The notes below the pieces were generated by a model, which saw nothing but the letters and a program-made list of their open reading frames with translations, was not told where the DNA came from and searched no databases. Shown one piece after another: positions 28,155-37,798 of a stretch of DNA of 64,000 nucleotides. Source of the DNA: Streptomyces massasporeus (GTDB lineage: Bacteria; Actinomycetota; Actinomycetes; Streptomycetales; Streptomycetaceae); NCBI RefSeq assembly GCF_014648995.1, contig NZ_BMSE01000007.1, positions 274,450-338,449 of the forward strand. The letters are read 5' to 3'. The position numbers and the translations under genes are program-made. The first letter of the stretch is position 1. Each line of letters opens with the position of its first letter.

Positions 28155-31100
28155 TGCCCGTCACCGCCACCCGCACCGCCCTGGCCTTCACCGCCGTCAC
28201 CACGGTCGGCGGGCTGCTCCCCGCCGACATGCTGCTGCGCATCGCCGAGGCGCGGAACCTGCCGGGCACCAAGTCCGCCGACTACGGCCTGCCCGCGTCC
28301 GTGCCGGTGCGCGACGAGGCCGAACGCGCCTGGGAGTACCTCAAGCCGCTCTGGCGCGATCTGCGCAAGGCCCTGCCCTCGGACCCGAACACCGGGGCCC
28401 CTGCCGCCGACCCGACGGGCCGCGCCGGTACCGACTGGCTCGCCCAGCTCTTCCGGAAGCTGGACTTCGGTGCGCTGACGGAGGTCGGGGAGGGGGGTAT
28501 CCCGGCCGACTCGGATGCGGAGAAGCGGTTCCCGGTGTCGCACCGGCACGGTCCGGCGCTCGTCCACCTGATCCCCTGGAACGAGGAGTTGGACAAGCGC
28601 CCGGCGGCGGGTCAGGTCCCTGCGCAGTCCATGCTTCAGGACTGCCTGAACCGTACGGAGGCCCACCTGTGGGCGGTCCTCACCAATGGCCGGCGTCTGC
28701 GTCTGCTGCGCGACTCGTCGTCTTTCTCTACGGCTGCCTACGTCGAGTTCGACTTGGAGGCACTGTTCGACGGTGAGCTGTTCAGCGAGTTCGTGCTGCT
28801 GTACAGCCTGCTGCACGCGTCCCGGTTCGCGGTGCCGGAAGGGGCGGCGCCTTCGGGGTGCTGGCTGGAGAAGTGGCGCACGGAGGCGGTCACTTCGGGG
28901 GCGCGGGCCCTGGATCAGCTGCGGCTGGGGGTGCAGAACGCGCTGACGGTGCTCGGGACCGGGTTCCTTCGGCACCCGGAGAATGTCCGGCTGCGGGAGG
29001 ACGTCGATCCGAAGGCGCTTCGGGATGCGTTGCTGCGGCTGGTCTATCGGCTGCTGTTCGTGTTCGTCGCGGAGGACCGTGGGGCCCTGCTCGACCCGGC
29101 CGCCGGCGAGCGGCAGCGGGAGGCGTACGAGCGGTACTTCTCGTCGGCGCGGTTGCGGGAGCGGGCGCGGCGGCGTCAGGGGACGGCTCATGGTGATCAG
29201 TACGAGGCGCTGCGGATCGTTCTTGACGCGCTGGGGACGGAGGGGGGCCGGCCGGAGCTGGGGCTGCCTGGGCTTGGCGGGCTGTTCTCCCCCAAGGAGG
29301 CCGATGCGCCGCTCGACGGACTGAAGTTGTCCAACGAGTCGCTGCTCGCGGCGGTTCGGCACCTGGCGCAGGTGCGCGATGTGGGGGCGCGGCGGTGGCG
29401 GGCCGTTGACTATCGGCATCTGGATGCCGAGGAGTTGGGCTCGGTGTACGAGTCCCTGCTGGAGCTGGAGCCGAAGCACTCGGCCACGGATCGGTCGTTC
29501 GAGTTGATCGAGGTGGCGGGGAACAGCCGTAAGACCACGGGGAGTTACTACACGCCCTCGTCGCTGATCGAGTGCTTGCTGGATACGACGCTGGACCCGG
29601 TGATAGACGATGCGGTCAAGCGGGGCGAGGAGCGGGCCGCTGAGGCTGGGCGTCCCGATCCGGCGGATGACATCGTGGCCGAGCTGCTTTCACTGACGGT
29701 GTGTGACCCTGCTTGTGGGTCGGGGCACTTCCTTGTCGCATCGGCTCGGCGTATTGCCAAGCGGGTGGCGTCGGTGCGGGAGCGGAACCCTGAGCCGACG
29801 GTCGATGCGATGCGGCATGCGTTGCATGAGGTCGTGGCGCGGTGCATCTACGGTGTCGACCTCAACCCCATGGCCGTGGAGCTGGCCAAGGTGTCCCTGT
29901 GGATCGAGGCGATGGAGCCGGGCAAGCCGCTCGGGTTCCTGGACGCCCATGTGAAGCAGGGGAACGGCTTGATCGGCGCGACGCCGAAGTTGTTGGCGGA
30001 CGGGGTTCCGGATGAGGCGTTCAAACCGATCGAGGGGGACGATCGGAAGTACGCGGCGGGGCTCGTCAAGCGGAACAAGGCTCAGCGAGGCGGGCAGGAC
30101 GAGCTGCTGTTCGATACGGATGCGTTGCCGGGCAACGAGCGATACGCCGCCGAGCTCGCGCGTATTGTTGCGGCGCCCGCAGATCTTCTGGAGCAGGTTC
30201 GGGCGCAGGAGTCCGCTTATCAGGCTTACACCGAGTCGGCCGCGTATGTGCAGGACTTGCATGCTGCCGACGCGTGGTGCGCCGCGTTTGTGTGGCCCAA
30301 GCAGGAGGGTGCGCCGGAGGCGCCTACCGATCAGGTGTTTCGGGCGTTGCGGGGGCGGGATCAGTCTGCGGTTCCGGATGACACGCACGAGTGCATTCTG
30401 CGGCTGCGGGATCAGTACAGCTTCTTTCACTGGCACTTGGAGTTTCCGGAGGTCTTTTCCGTTCCGGAGTCGGGGGTTGGGGTTCAGCGGGGGACAGGGT
30501 GGGCCGGGGGGTTCGACGCGGTGGTGGGGAATCCGCCATGGGACAGCGTGAACTTGCCCGAGACCGAGTTCTTCGCAGTACGAGCGCCGAATATCGCGGC
30601 CACCAGCAACACCGCTGCCCGCCAGAAGAAAATTGAGGCACTTAAGAACGACCCCGACACCGTCGACCTTTATAACGAACACGAGGCCGCAAAACGCAAA
30701 GTACTCGGCGAAAGCCACTTCCTTCGCAATTCGGGCCGCTATCCCTTGACGGGCCAGGGTAACCTCAACCTCTACGCACTGTTCGCTGAGGCTGACCGCA
30801 TCCTGACCGCCGATCGAGGCCGTACGGGCGTCGTCGTGCCAACCGGCATCGCGACGGATGCTCGTACACAGTACTTCTTCAAGGACCTTGTATCAGCAGG
30901 GTCTCTAACTGCACTGTTCGACTTTGAGAACCGTAGCGGGCTGTTCCCCGCAGTTGACTCTCGTATTAAGTTCTGCGTGCTGTCCCTCACCGGCAACGCG
31001 CTGCGGGAACCATCCGCACACTTCTCCTTCTTCATCCACGACCCGGCCGAGCTCAAAGATCCAGACAAGGTTTTCACCCTCACCCCTGAGGAAATTTCTC

Positions 31101-32212
31101 TCCTCAACCCCAACACCGGAACCTGCCCGGTCTTTCGCTCCCGTCGCGACGCCGAGATCACACTTGCTATATATCGGCGAGTTCCAGTCCTCGTCAAAAA
31201 GTCCGACGAGCTGAACGGCAATCCATGGGGCGTGTCTTTCATGCAGGGCCTGTTCAACATGTCGCATGATTCCCATCTTTTCCGTCCCGATGCACGTAAT
31301 GACGAAACCCTCGACGACCTCCTAAAAGACGGCTGGCACCTGGATGGCAACTCCTTGGCCCGTGGCGAGGAGCGCCTCATCCCGCTATACGAGGGCCGAA
31401 TGGGCCATCAGTTCACACACCGCTATGCAGACGCCACAGGAGAACGTGCAATCACCGTCGGCGACCTCACCGATCCTCACTCACAGGTGCAGCCGCAGTA
31501 TTGGGTGTCCCCTGAAGCAGTAAGGGATCGACTGGCACGCCGCACTTTTGCTTGCCAATCTGCGCTCCTCGGCCATCGCCGGGTGGCTCGGAGCACTGAT
31601 GATCGGACAGCAATCTCTGCCCTCATCCCCTGGGGCGCAGCTTCTTACGGCTGGATTATCTCCGCAGGCCCTGAGGCACGCCGTCTATCCCTGCTTCTCA
31701 CTGTCTACAATTCCTTCGTTTACGACTACACCCTTCGCAACGCACTAAGCCAACCCAGCATTCCGCAGGGCACATCTGAGCAAACTCCCGTACCAACTCC
31801 GAAACAGCTCGCGCCCCACGCCCCCTTCATCACTCGGCGGGCACTGGAACTCACCTACACCTCTCACGACATGGCTCCCTTCGCCCGCGACCTGAACGAC
31901 ACCGGCACTCCCTTCCGCTGGGACCCAGCCCGCCGAGCCGTCATCCGCGCCGAACTGGACGCTCTCTTCTTCCACCTCTACGGCATCACCCGTGACGACA
32001 CGGCGTACATCCTGGACACCTTCAACGTCACCCGCGACAACGACATCAAGGCCCACGGCGAGTACCGCACCAAGAACCTGATCCTCGCCGAGTACGACCG
32101 CATGGCCGCCGCCGGCCTCACCCTGGAGAACCCCCTCACTGAGGGCGAGTCCGGCACCTACCGCTCCACCCTCACGCCGCCCCCCGGCCAGGGCCCCAGG
32201 CATCCCGCCTGA
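28154..32212 (+). CDS. drmMI: Large N6-adenine DNA methyltransferase, DrmMI/Eco57I-like
   Basis: This 1352-residue protein carries the N6-adenine methylase motifs DPACGSGHFLVASARRIA (about 518) and GNPPWDS (about 790), with a long N-terminal region and a C-terminal target-recognition part. In DISARM the equivalent protein marks self DNA so that the helicases spare it. It overlaps drmD by one base and ends the rightward operon. Base use changes along the gene: G-ending codons dominate to about 30540, then a clearly AT-richer stretch runs to about 31850, then normal high-GC codons return. That middle stretch covers the region after NPPW where sequence specificity lies, so it may have been swapped in. 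No PD-(D/E)xK nuclease was seen at the N-terminus. Confidence 0.8.
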   Translation: MPVTATRTALAFTAVTTVGGLLPADMLLRIAEARNLPGTKSADYGLPASVPVRDEAERAWEYLKPLWRDLRKALPSDPNTGAPAADPTGRAGTDWLAQLFRKLDFGALTEVGEGGIPADSDAEKRFPVSHRHGPALVHLIPWNEELDKRPAAGQVPAQSMLQDCLNRTEAHLWAVLTNGRRLRLLRDSSSFSTAAYVEFDLEALFDGELFSEFVLLYSLLHASRFAVPEGAAPSGCWLEKWRTEAVTSGARALDQLRLGVQNALTVLGTGFLRHPENVRLREDVDPKALRDALLRLVYRLLFVFVAEDRGALLDPAAGERQREAYERYFSSARLRERARRRQGTAHGDQYEALRIVLDALGTEGGRPELGLPGLGGLFSPKEADAPLDGLKLSNESLLAAVRHLAQVRDVGARRWRAVDYRHLDAEELGSVYESLLELEPKHSATDRSFELIEVAGNSRKTTGSYYTPSSLIECLLDTTLDPVIDDAVKRGEERAAEAGRPDPADDIVAELLSLTVCDPACGSGHFLVASARRIAKRVASVRERNPEPTVDAMRHALHEVVARCIYGVDLNPMAVELAKVSLWIEAMEPGKPLGFLDAHVKQGNGLIGATPKLLADGVPDEAFKPIEGDDRKYAAGLVKRNKAQRGGQDELLFDTDALPGNERYAAELARIVAAPADLLEQVRAQESAYQAYTESAAYVQDLHAADAWCAAFVWPKQEGAPEAPTDQVFRALRGRDQSAVPDDTHECILRLRDQYSFFHWHLEFPEVFSVPESGVGVQRGTGWAGGFDAVVGNPPWDSVNLPETEFFAVRAPNIAATSNTAARQKKIEALKNDPDTVDLYNEHEAAKRKVLGESHFLRNSGRYPLTGQGNLNLYALFAEADRILTADRGRTGVVVPTGIATDARTQYFFKDLVSAGSLTALFDFENRSGLFPAVDSRIKFCVLSLTGNALREPSAHFSFFIHDPAELKDPDKVFTLTPEEISLLNPNTGTCPVFRSRRDAEITLAIYRRVPVLVKKSDELNGNPWGVSFMQGLFNMSHDSHLFRPDARNDETLDDLLKDGWHLDGNSLARGEERLIPLYEGRMGHQFTHRYADATGERAITVGDLTDPHSQVQPQYWVSPEAVRDRLARRTFACQSALLGHRRVARSTDDRTAISALIPWGAASYGWIISAGPEARRLSLLLTVYNSFVYDYTLRNALSQPSIPQGTSEQTPVPTPKQLAPHAPFITRRALELTYTSHDMAPFARDLNDTGTPFRWDPARRAVIRAELDALFFHLYGITRDDTAYILDTFNVTRDNDIKAHGEYRTKNLILAEYDRMAAAGLTLENPLTEGESGTYRSTLTPPPGQGPRHPA

Positions 32213-32380
32213 CAGCACGTCACTCCATTGAGCAGATCAGCCTGGAGCGGGCCCACTCCAGGAGCTAACCGCCACCTGAACCCGTACAGCACACCGCAGC
32301 CTCCACACTGCGGCTTGACCCACGCGCCGACGGCCAGCCCATCGTGGCCCCAGCCATCACAGTCGAACCGGAGAATCGCG

Positions 32381-33397
32381 ATGAACACGCACGCCGACCA
32401 CCTCCTCGACGGCATACCCGCGATGAGCAAGTACGACGAGCAGGTATGGGCCACGCTCAACGACCACTGGCAGCGCCGCAACAACCGCCGCGGCCTGCCG
32501 ACCTGGGCGAGCACAGCGCTGAGTCGCACCGGCGAGGCCGCCGGAAAGGCCACCAGACGGGTCGCGGACGCCGTCCCGGACGCTGTCTCGGAGCCCATAC
32601 GGCGCGCGGGCGACGCGGTCGCCGACAAGGCCCTGCGACCGGCGCTCGCGGGCGCTGCGGCGTTGCTTGACCTCGTCAACGAGTCGGCCAGGGAGCTCAA
32701 CGACCCGAATAACGTCGTGAAGCTCGCCCGCAAACAGGGTCTCGAACTCGAAAGCTTCACCGAACTACGGAAGCAGGAACTCAAGTTCTGCGACCGGCTG
32801 CTGACCCGCAACACCCTCAAGTGGCGCACCGCAGGGGCCTTCGAAGGCGGCGCCATGGGCGTGCTGGCGTTGGTACCCGTCGCCGGTATCCCCGCCGCGA
32901 TGACGGCGGACATCCTCGTCGTCCAGGTACTGAGCACGTCGATCGCCTCGCGGATCGCGTACTCCTACGGCTACGACGCCAAGGACCCCGACGAGCAGCT
33001 CTTCATCCAGCGCCTGGTACGCCGGTCCTTCATGGCCCAGGCGGCCAAGGCCGAGCCCTTGCGCGACACAGCACGGGCAGCGCACGCCCTCAAGGGACGC
33101 GTCAACTGGTCGCAGAAACTCCGCCAGGACCATCGCCTCGTGGCCGCCCTGGAGAAGCTGATGCAGCAGCTCGGCCCGGCCGGCTCCAGGGTGCCGGTAC
33201 AGAACGTCGCCAAGGTCGTGCCGTTCGTGGGGATTCTCGTCGGTGCGGGCATGAATGCCGCGATCCTCGGCAGGGTGGCCGCCGACGCCCAGCGGTACTG
33301 CCAGACCCGCTTCCTGTGCGAGAAGTACGGCCTGCCGCTACCGGCCGCGCTGGCGACCGACGACGAGGACGACGACACCCAGGCCGACGCCCCGTAA
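32381..33397 (+). CDS. EcsC-family protein
   Basis: This 338-residue protein matches the EcsC family, with two hydrophobic stretches, GVLALVPVAGIPAAMTADIL (about 165) and VVPFVGILVGAGMNAAIL (about 285), and charged helices between. The family's biochemical role is not settled; EcsC lies beside an ABC transporter in Bacillus. The ATG at 32381 is chosen because GGAGA lies about 7 bases upstream and the earlier in-frame codons encode non-conserved sequence. It stands in the gap after the drmMI operon, separated by 168 bases, so it may have its own promoter. The C-terminus is acidic (DDEDDD). Confidence 0.72.
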   Translation: MNTHADHLLDGIPAMSKYDEQVWATLNDHWQRRNNRRGLPTWASTALSRTGEAAGKATRRVADAVPDAVSEPIRRAGDAVADKALRPALAGAAALLDLVNESARELNDPNNVVKLARKQGLELESFTELRKQELKFCDRLLTRNTLKWRTAGAFEGGAMGVLALVPVAGIPAAMTADILVVQVLSTSIASRIAYSYGYDAKDPDEQLFIQRLVRRSFMAQAAKAEPLRDTARAAHALKGRVNWSQKLRQDHRLVAALEKLMQQLGPAGSRVPVQNVAKVVPFVGILVGAGMNAAILGRVAADAQRYCQTRFLCEKYGLPLPAALATDDEDDDTQADAP

Positions 33398-33448
33398 GTG
33401 CTGCGGTGGCGCCTGATCAAAGCGCCACCAGGGCGTGCACCACTCCGC

Positions 33449-33640
33449 TCAGGCGTGGTCCACGAACCGTACGAACGACCGCCAGCCCTCACGGCCAACC
33501 GCAAAGGGCCGGCGGCTCACGTCCTTGGAGTCCCGTACGTAGACGGCCTGCTCGGCGAGAGCGATCTCCACGCAACTGTCGCCCTCGCTGCCGCTGTAGC
33601 TGGACTTGAACCAGGCGAGTTCCGTCGTACCGCTGCTCAT
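33449..33640 (-). CDS. DUF397 small protein
   Basis: This 63-residue protein has the DUF397 signature WFKSSYSGSEGDSCVEIA followed by VYVRDSKD and WRSFVRF. Such proteins accompany XRE/DUF5753 regulators in Streptomyces and are thought to modulate them. The ATG overlaps the regulator's TGA by 4 bases, so the two are translated together. Confidence 0.88.
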   Translation of the reverse strand: MSSGTTELAWFKSSYSGSEGDSCVEIALAEQAVYVRDSKDVSRRPFAVGREGWRSFVRFVDHA

Positions 33641-34527
33641 AGCTCTCCTCGCAGTCGCTCCAGCAGGCCCCGCGATTCCGTCGGGTTCAGGGCCTGCGAG
33701 CGCAGTGTTTCATAGCGCTGGCAGAGCACACTCACCTCTTTCGAGTCGGAGATGAGCCGCCCGTTCTTCTGCCCCTCCGAGTAGCCGAGCCGCCGCCCCT
33801 CCGGAGTCTCCAGAACCTGCACGGGCCCATCCAGACACGCGTGCAACCCTGCATCCAGCGGCACCACTTGCAGTGTCACATTGCGCGGAGCGCTCCGCTC
33901 CAGCACATGGTCGAACAGCTCACGCATCGCCCCCGCGTCCCCGAACCGCCGCCGGAAGACATGCTCCTCGACAATGAAGCTGAACGGCACGGTCGGCCGT
34001 TCCCGCATCATCTCCTGTCGCCCCATCCGCGCAGCCAGCTGCTCCTCCAGCTGCCCATCCGTCCGCAGCGGAATCGTCCCCTCAAACACTGCCCGCGCAT
34101 ACGCCTCCGACTGCAACAACCCCGGCACCAGCCGACACTCATACGTACACAGACTCACCGCCTCCCGCTCCAGCCGAGCCCACCGCCGGAACCACGCCGC
34201 CAGCCCCACCTCCCCCCGGCTCAAATGACGCGCAGCCCTCCGCAACGCACCCGTGTTGCCGGTCGCCCCCTCCGCCCGTTCCACGAACCCCTCGTCCGGC
34301 ATCCGACGCCCCAACTCCACCGATTCCACGGTGTGTTTGGAGTACTGGACGATCGCAGCAAGCTCTTCCCGGCTCAGCCCCGCATGTTCCCGCAACGCCT
34401 GGACGACCGCCCCGAACGTACGCAGACTGTCGGACGGATGAGGTTCCCGCTCCCACTCCCCCGCCGGACTCGTCCGGGCGGCCCCAACCCCCACAGCCGC
34501 CACCGCATCCGCCTCGACGATGTCCAT
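33637..34527 (-). CDS. XRE-family regulator with DUF5753 domain
   Basis: This 296-residue regulator has an N-terminal HTH (about 40-95, SREELAAIVQYSKHTVESVELGRRMP) and a DUF5753 sensor-like domain (about 115-285) with WFRRWARLEREA and LVPGLLQSEAYARA. It forms the common Streptomyces trio with the DUF397 gene downstream and the divergent RsbW-like ATPase gene at 34685, which usually adjusts development or secondary metabolism. Its start at 34527 opens a 157-base divergent promoter region. Confidence 0.88.
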   Translation of the reverse strand: MDIVEADAVAAVGVGAARTSPAGEWEREPHPSDSLRTFGAVVQALREHAGLSREELAAIVQYSKHTVESVELGRRMPDEGFVERAEGATGNTGALRRAARHLSRGEVGLAAWFRRWARLEREAVSLCTYECRLVPGLLQSEAYARAVFEGTIPLRTDGQLEEQLAARMGRQEMMRERPTVPFSFIVEEHVFRRRFGDAGAMRELFDHVLERSAPRNVTLQVVPLDAGLHACLDGPVQVLETPEGRRLGYSEGQKNGRLISDSKEVSVLCQRYETLRSQALNPTESRGLLERLRGEL

Positions 34528-34684
34528 CCGCCGCCCCTCTCTCCAGCCCCACGGGCCCGCACACGATCACCACTCAGCGTGACGTCAGAAGAGACGTACT
34601 GTCCACCCTGCGTGCCCGTACGCTGACTCCGCGTACGGGGCGCCAGGCTCGCAACAGCCCCCACACTCCCGCCACGCTGGCTCC

Positions 34685-35134
34685 ATGAACCAACCACCGC
34701 CCCAACTCGCCACGCCCTCGCTCACCTTCACGCAGCTTCTCTCGTCGACCCCGCGCGGCGCGCGCCTCGCCCGGCTGCTCGGTGTGAGCCAACTGCGGTC
34801 CTGGGACGCCCCGCCGGACCTCACGGAGCGTGCCGAGATCGTCGTCGCGGAGCTCGCCGCGAACGCCGTACTCCACGGGCGCCTGCCGGGTCGTAGCTTC
34901 CGGCTGACCCTCGTGTTCGACGCCCCGGCCGGCCGCCTCCGCATCGACGTCACCGATGCACGCGGCGACAGAGGCCCGCAGCCCCGTCCCGCGACCGCCG
35001 CCGCTTCCGACACGGCACTCCACACCAACGGACGCGGCCTCGCCCTCGTAGCCGCGATCGTCGACCACTGGGACTGCGTCCCCTACCCACCCAGTGGCAA
35101 GACCGTGCGGGCCGAACTGAGCTGTCCAGCCTGA
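34685..35134 (+). CDS. RsbW-like ATP-binding (HATPase_c) protein
   Basis: This 149-residue single-domain protein belongs to the anti-sigma-kinase-like ATPases. AEIVVAELAANAVLHG is the N-box, RIDVTDARGD the G1 box and TNGRGLALVAAIVDHWD the G2 region. Such proteins bind sigma factors or their antagonists. It is divergent from the XRE/DUF397 pair and probably coregulated with it. Confidence 0.87.
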   Translation: MNQPPPQLATPSLTFTQLLSSTPRGARLARLLGVSQLRSWDAPPDLTERAEIVVAELAANAVLHGRLPGRSFRLTLVFDAPAGRLRIDVTDARGDRGPQPRPATAAASDTALHTNGRGLALVAAIVDHWDCVPYPPSGKTVRAELSCPA

Positions 35135-35299
35135 GGGCGCCCGCACAGCCACTCAAGGGCGAGTACGTCGGCCGGTGAGCCGTCACACCCGAGGCCACAC
35201 TGCGAAGCCGCACCAAATCGGCCGAGTCGCCCGGATCGCCCGTCCACCGGCTTTCGCGATCCTCCGACTCGCCATCCGCACGCCTCGTATGCTCCCCTC

Positions 35300-35584
35300 A
35301 TGATCAAGCTGATGTACCGAGGCGGGGCGGCCAACCTGCAACTCCTGGCGGAAGAGATCCGGGAATCCCCAGAACTGAGCCGGCATTGCACGGTCGAAGT
35401 CACACACCGAGAGACACAGAGCAGTTCACTGCATCACGGACAGTGGGCGGAAATCGCCATCTCTGTAGCGGCAGGAGTTGCCACCAACGGCCTGTACGAC
35501 GCGATCCGAGCTCTCATTGACCGAGCCCGTGACCGCGGCTCCGTGGAATCCGTCGAGCCAATCGAAAACGAAAATGGCGAGTAG
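35300..35584 (+). CDS. Small EACC1-like protein
   Basis: This 94-residue protein has a short alpha/beta start (IKLMYRGGAANLQLLAEEI) and a glycine/alanine helix (AEIAISVAAGVATNGLYDAIRALIDRAR). That outline resembles effector-associated constant component 1 (EACC1), a small partner found beside effectors in conflict systems described by Kaur and colleagues. It lies 24 bases before the HExxH protein gene, and both are lower in GC than their surroundings, so they probably form one unit. The match is by pattern only. No ribosome binding site is obvious. Confidence 0.4.
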   Translation: MIKLMYRGGAANLQLLAEEIRESPELSRHCTVEVTHRETQSSSLHHGQWAEIAISVAAGVATNGLYDAIRALIDRARDRGSVESVEPIENENGE

Positions 35585-35608
35585 CTGAAGCATAGAACAG
35601 GATTCCCG

Positions 35609-37072
35609 ATGAACTCTCCGACCCTGCATAGTGCGACCGGCGCTCAACTAAATCTAAGAAGCCAGCTCCTATTCCACGAAAACATGCGCGACAATCCGAA
35701 CGACCTAGTCACGTCACTCATGTCGTGGAACTTAGTCCATGCGCACGAGACGAGCCACTGGGCCCGATTCCACGGATCCACCATTGGCGTGCTTCTCACG
35801 TTTCTCCGCGCTGCCCGAGACTCACTGGCCGACTATTCCATCCGCAACCTCGACGGTAACGACCGAGCCACTTTCGAGACGCGTCGCAACGACGGCATTC
35901 CCCTCTTCGCCTGGAACCAGAGAGCAAGCGCCTACTCACTCGGAAGCGAAATAACCGACGACTGCCTCACATGGCTTTCCCTGCACCGTGCCTACTCGAT
36001 CCTCCTGGGCTTCGAGCCTCTCAACTGGTCGAAAATAGACCGGGAAGCAATGCAAGACTCACTGACCTTGGCTTTGCACACGACCTGGAGCCAATGGGCA
36101 GGACGAGGAATGTTGTCCATGGGGAGTGAAGACTACGCACACGTGCACAGTTTCGAACCCCTCCTTGGAGGCGACGAGCCGATCACTACACGGCTCCTCT
36201 TTGAGTGCGCAGGCCTATTGGACGAGGGGTATCTCTTCCGTGGTCCTTATCCGAAGATCATGGATCGAGGACTACAGAGAATGTGGGAAATCAACCGGAG
36301 AGGAGAATACGGGGCACCTTACCGCCTCGCAGAAGCCATGGCCGGCCGAAGTCTCTCTCATTCTGAAGTACTGACCCTCATCGACTTCGCCTTGAACCCA
36401 CCATTGCCTGGCCTGCACAACGGCGTGCGCACCATTGACTGGCGCGAGCTCTACCCACCATACCGATTCCTCTTCGCCGCGGCAGAAATGGCAGAGGGGC
36501 ACAACTACAAGCATTCGGAGGCAGTCAGCACACGGCCCACGATCGGCCACGTCAGCGACTTCTTCAGCACGGTCACTCGAGAGACCGATGTCCGCATGGG
36601 GTCGATCGATTGCCAACTGACCGAGGACTCGGACCTGCGTGACATCGCGGACCCTAAACGCTCCCTTGCGCGAAGGATGATGGGTATCCCACTTCTCTCA
36701 GCCGACCGACTTCACAGAGAGCGACACGCGGATATCAGATCAATATCTCACTTCGGCTCCTTGTTGATCGACATTGACGGATATCGCCTGCTGGACCCAG
36801 AAGCTCCTGACTACCCATGGTGGTTCTTCCCGCCGCTGAAAGTAATCAACGATGGAGTATACGGATGGCCCGCCAAGCACCTTACTCTCGACGAAGCCAC
36901 TGACCTGTTCATCGGCTGTGCCATCTCATCGGCATACGACGACGTCGTGCATGGGGTCGGCCCTCTTGGCCGCGATCACCTACCAGCGGCCCCATTCCGC
37001 GAGCCAGATGAAACCGCAGCACTGAACGACATGGCCCGATATCACCTGGGAGTGAATATCGGATGGACGTAA
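35609..37072 (+). CDS. Unrecognised protein with HExxH motif
   Basis: I do not recognise this 487-residue protein. It carries HETSH at residues 46-50 (context NLVHAHETSHWARFHG), a zinc-metallopeptidase-type HExxH, with acidic helices later that could supply the third ligand. It is soluble in appearance, with no signal or membrane segment. Its base composition is much poorer in GC than neighbouring genes, which suggests recent transfer. Leu42 is encoded by TTA (35732-35734), just before the motif, so translation would depend on the bldA tRNA. With the EACC1-like protein 24 bases upstream it may be the effector of a two-gene conflict module. HExxH can arise by chance, so peptidase activity is only a suggestion. 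Confidence 0.45.
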   Translation: MNSPTLHSATGAQLNLRSQLLFHENMRDNPNDLVTSLMSWNLVHAHETSHWARFHGSTIGVLLTFLRAARDSLADYSIRNLDGNDRATFETRRNDGIPLFAWNQRASAYSLGSEITDDCLTWLSLHRAYSILLGFEPLNWSKIDREAMQDSLTLALHTTWSQWAGRGMLSMGSEDYAHVHSFEPLLGGDEPITTRLLFECAGLLDEGYLFRGPYPKIMDRGLQRMWEINRRGEYGAPYRLAEAMAGRSLSHSEVLTLIDFALNPPLPGLHNGVRTIDWRELYPPYRFLFAAAEMAEGHNYKHSEAVSTRPTIGHVSDFFSTVTRETDVRMGSIDCQLTEDSDLRDIADPKRSLARRMMGIPLLSADRLHRERHADIRSISHFGSLLIDIDGYRLLDPEAPDYPWWFFPPLKVINDGVYGWPAKHLTLDEATDLFIGCAISSAYDDVVHGVGPLGRDHLPAAPFREPDETAALNDMARYHLGVNIGWT

Positions 37073-37138
37073 AGCGAGACGATCTCCGTCGGGTATCCCT
37101 CAGAACGCTTCGCTGAGGCCGGGAAGGCGTCGCCACTG

Positions 37139-37798
37139 TCAGGCGTTGTCGTCGTGGACCCGCGCCCCCAGGTCCTCCGCCCACTCCAGCGCCCACGTCT
37201 TGAGTTCTTCGATCTGCCGAGAGGTGAGCCCGTACGCGGCATAGTCCTCGTCCTCGTACCAGTCCGCACCGGTCAGCCGGTCACAGAGGTCTTCAAGGCT
37301 GAACTCGTCGTGGGCACGGCGGCGGCCGAGAGATTCCAGGTCGGCTGTGGACCGGTGGCGGGAGGCAGCCTGGACGTCGATGAGGTCGCGGACGGTGCCG
37401 CGGTCGGCGAGGGGCGGACCTTGGTGCCGATCACGTCGTCGAGAGAGAGGACCGGGCCGTAGGGGGTCTGGGCGGGTGGGGCCCAGAACGCCTCTTTGAG
37501 GACGTCGACCTCGCACTCCTCGCCAGTGGCCGGGTCGGTGACGAGGAACCGTCCGCTGAGCGGGTCGGTCTGGACATGCGTGGTCCGCCATCCGCGCGCT
37601 ACGAGACCTGCTGTGAGGGAGGCGACGATCTCGTCCATCGGGGCGGGGTTCTCGGTGGCGACGTCGAGATCGCGGCTGAAACGTTCGACCAGGCCGTGGG
37701 CCCTGCACAGCGTATCCACCCGTGAGGACCAGAGGGTAGGGGGAGCCGAGGTCGAGGATGTCGGAGAGAAGACGCTCGTGGAGCGGGGTGAGCTTCAC
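37139..37798 (-). pseudogene. AbiEii-like nucleotidyltransferase gene with two frameshifts
   Basis: The reading starts with MKLTPLHERLLSDILDLGSPYPLVLTGGYAVQ, typical of AbiEii-type nucleotidyltransferase toxins, and then loses sense. The next part (AHGLVERFSRDLDVATENP through VLSLDDVIGTKVR) is in another frame, and the end (LADRGTVRDLIDVQAASRHRS to the stop) is back in the first. Removing one G near 37698-37704 and adding one base near 37408-37420 would give a single protein of about 219 residues. Both places are G/C runs, so real mutation and sequencing error are both possible. The ATG overlaps the upstream partner's stop by 4 bases, the usual layout of an AbiE-like toxin-antitoxin pair. Confidence 0.7.

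Noticed and set aside
37273..37719. Separate 148-residue gene inside the nucleotidyltransferase locus
   Set aside because: Its sequence is the missing middle of the AbiEii-like protein; treating it as a frameshifted part of one gene explains all three pieces.
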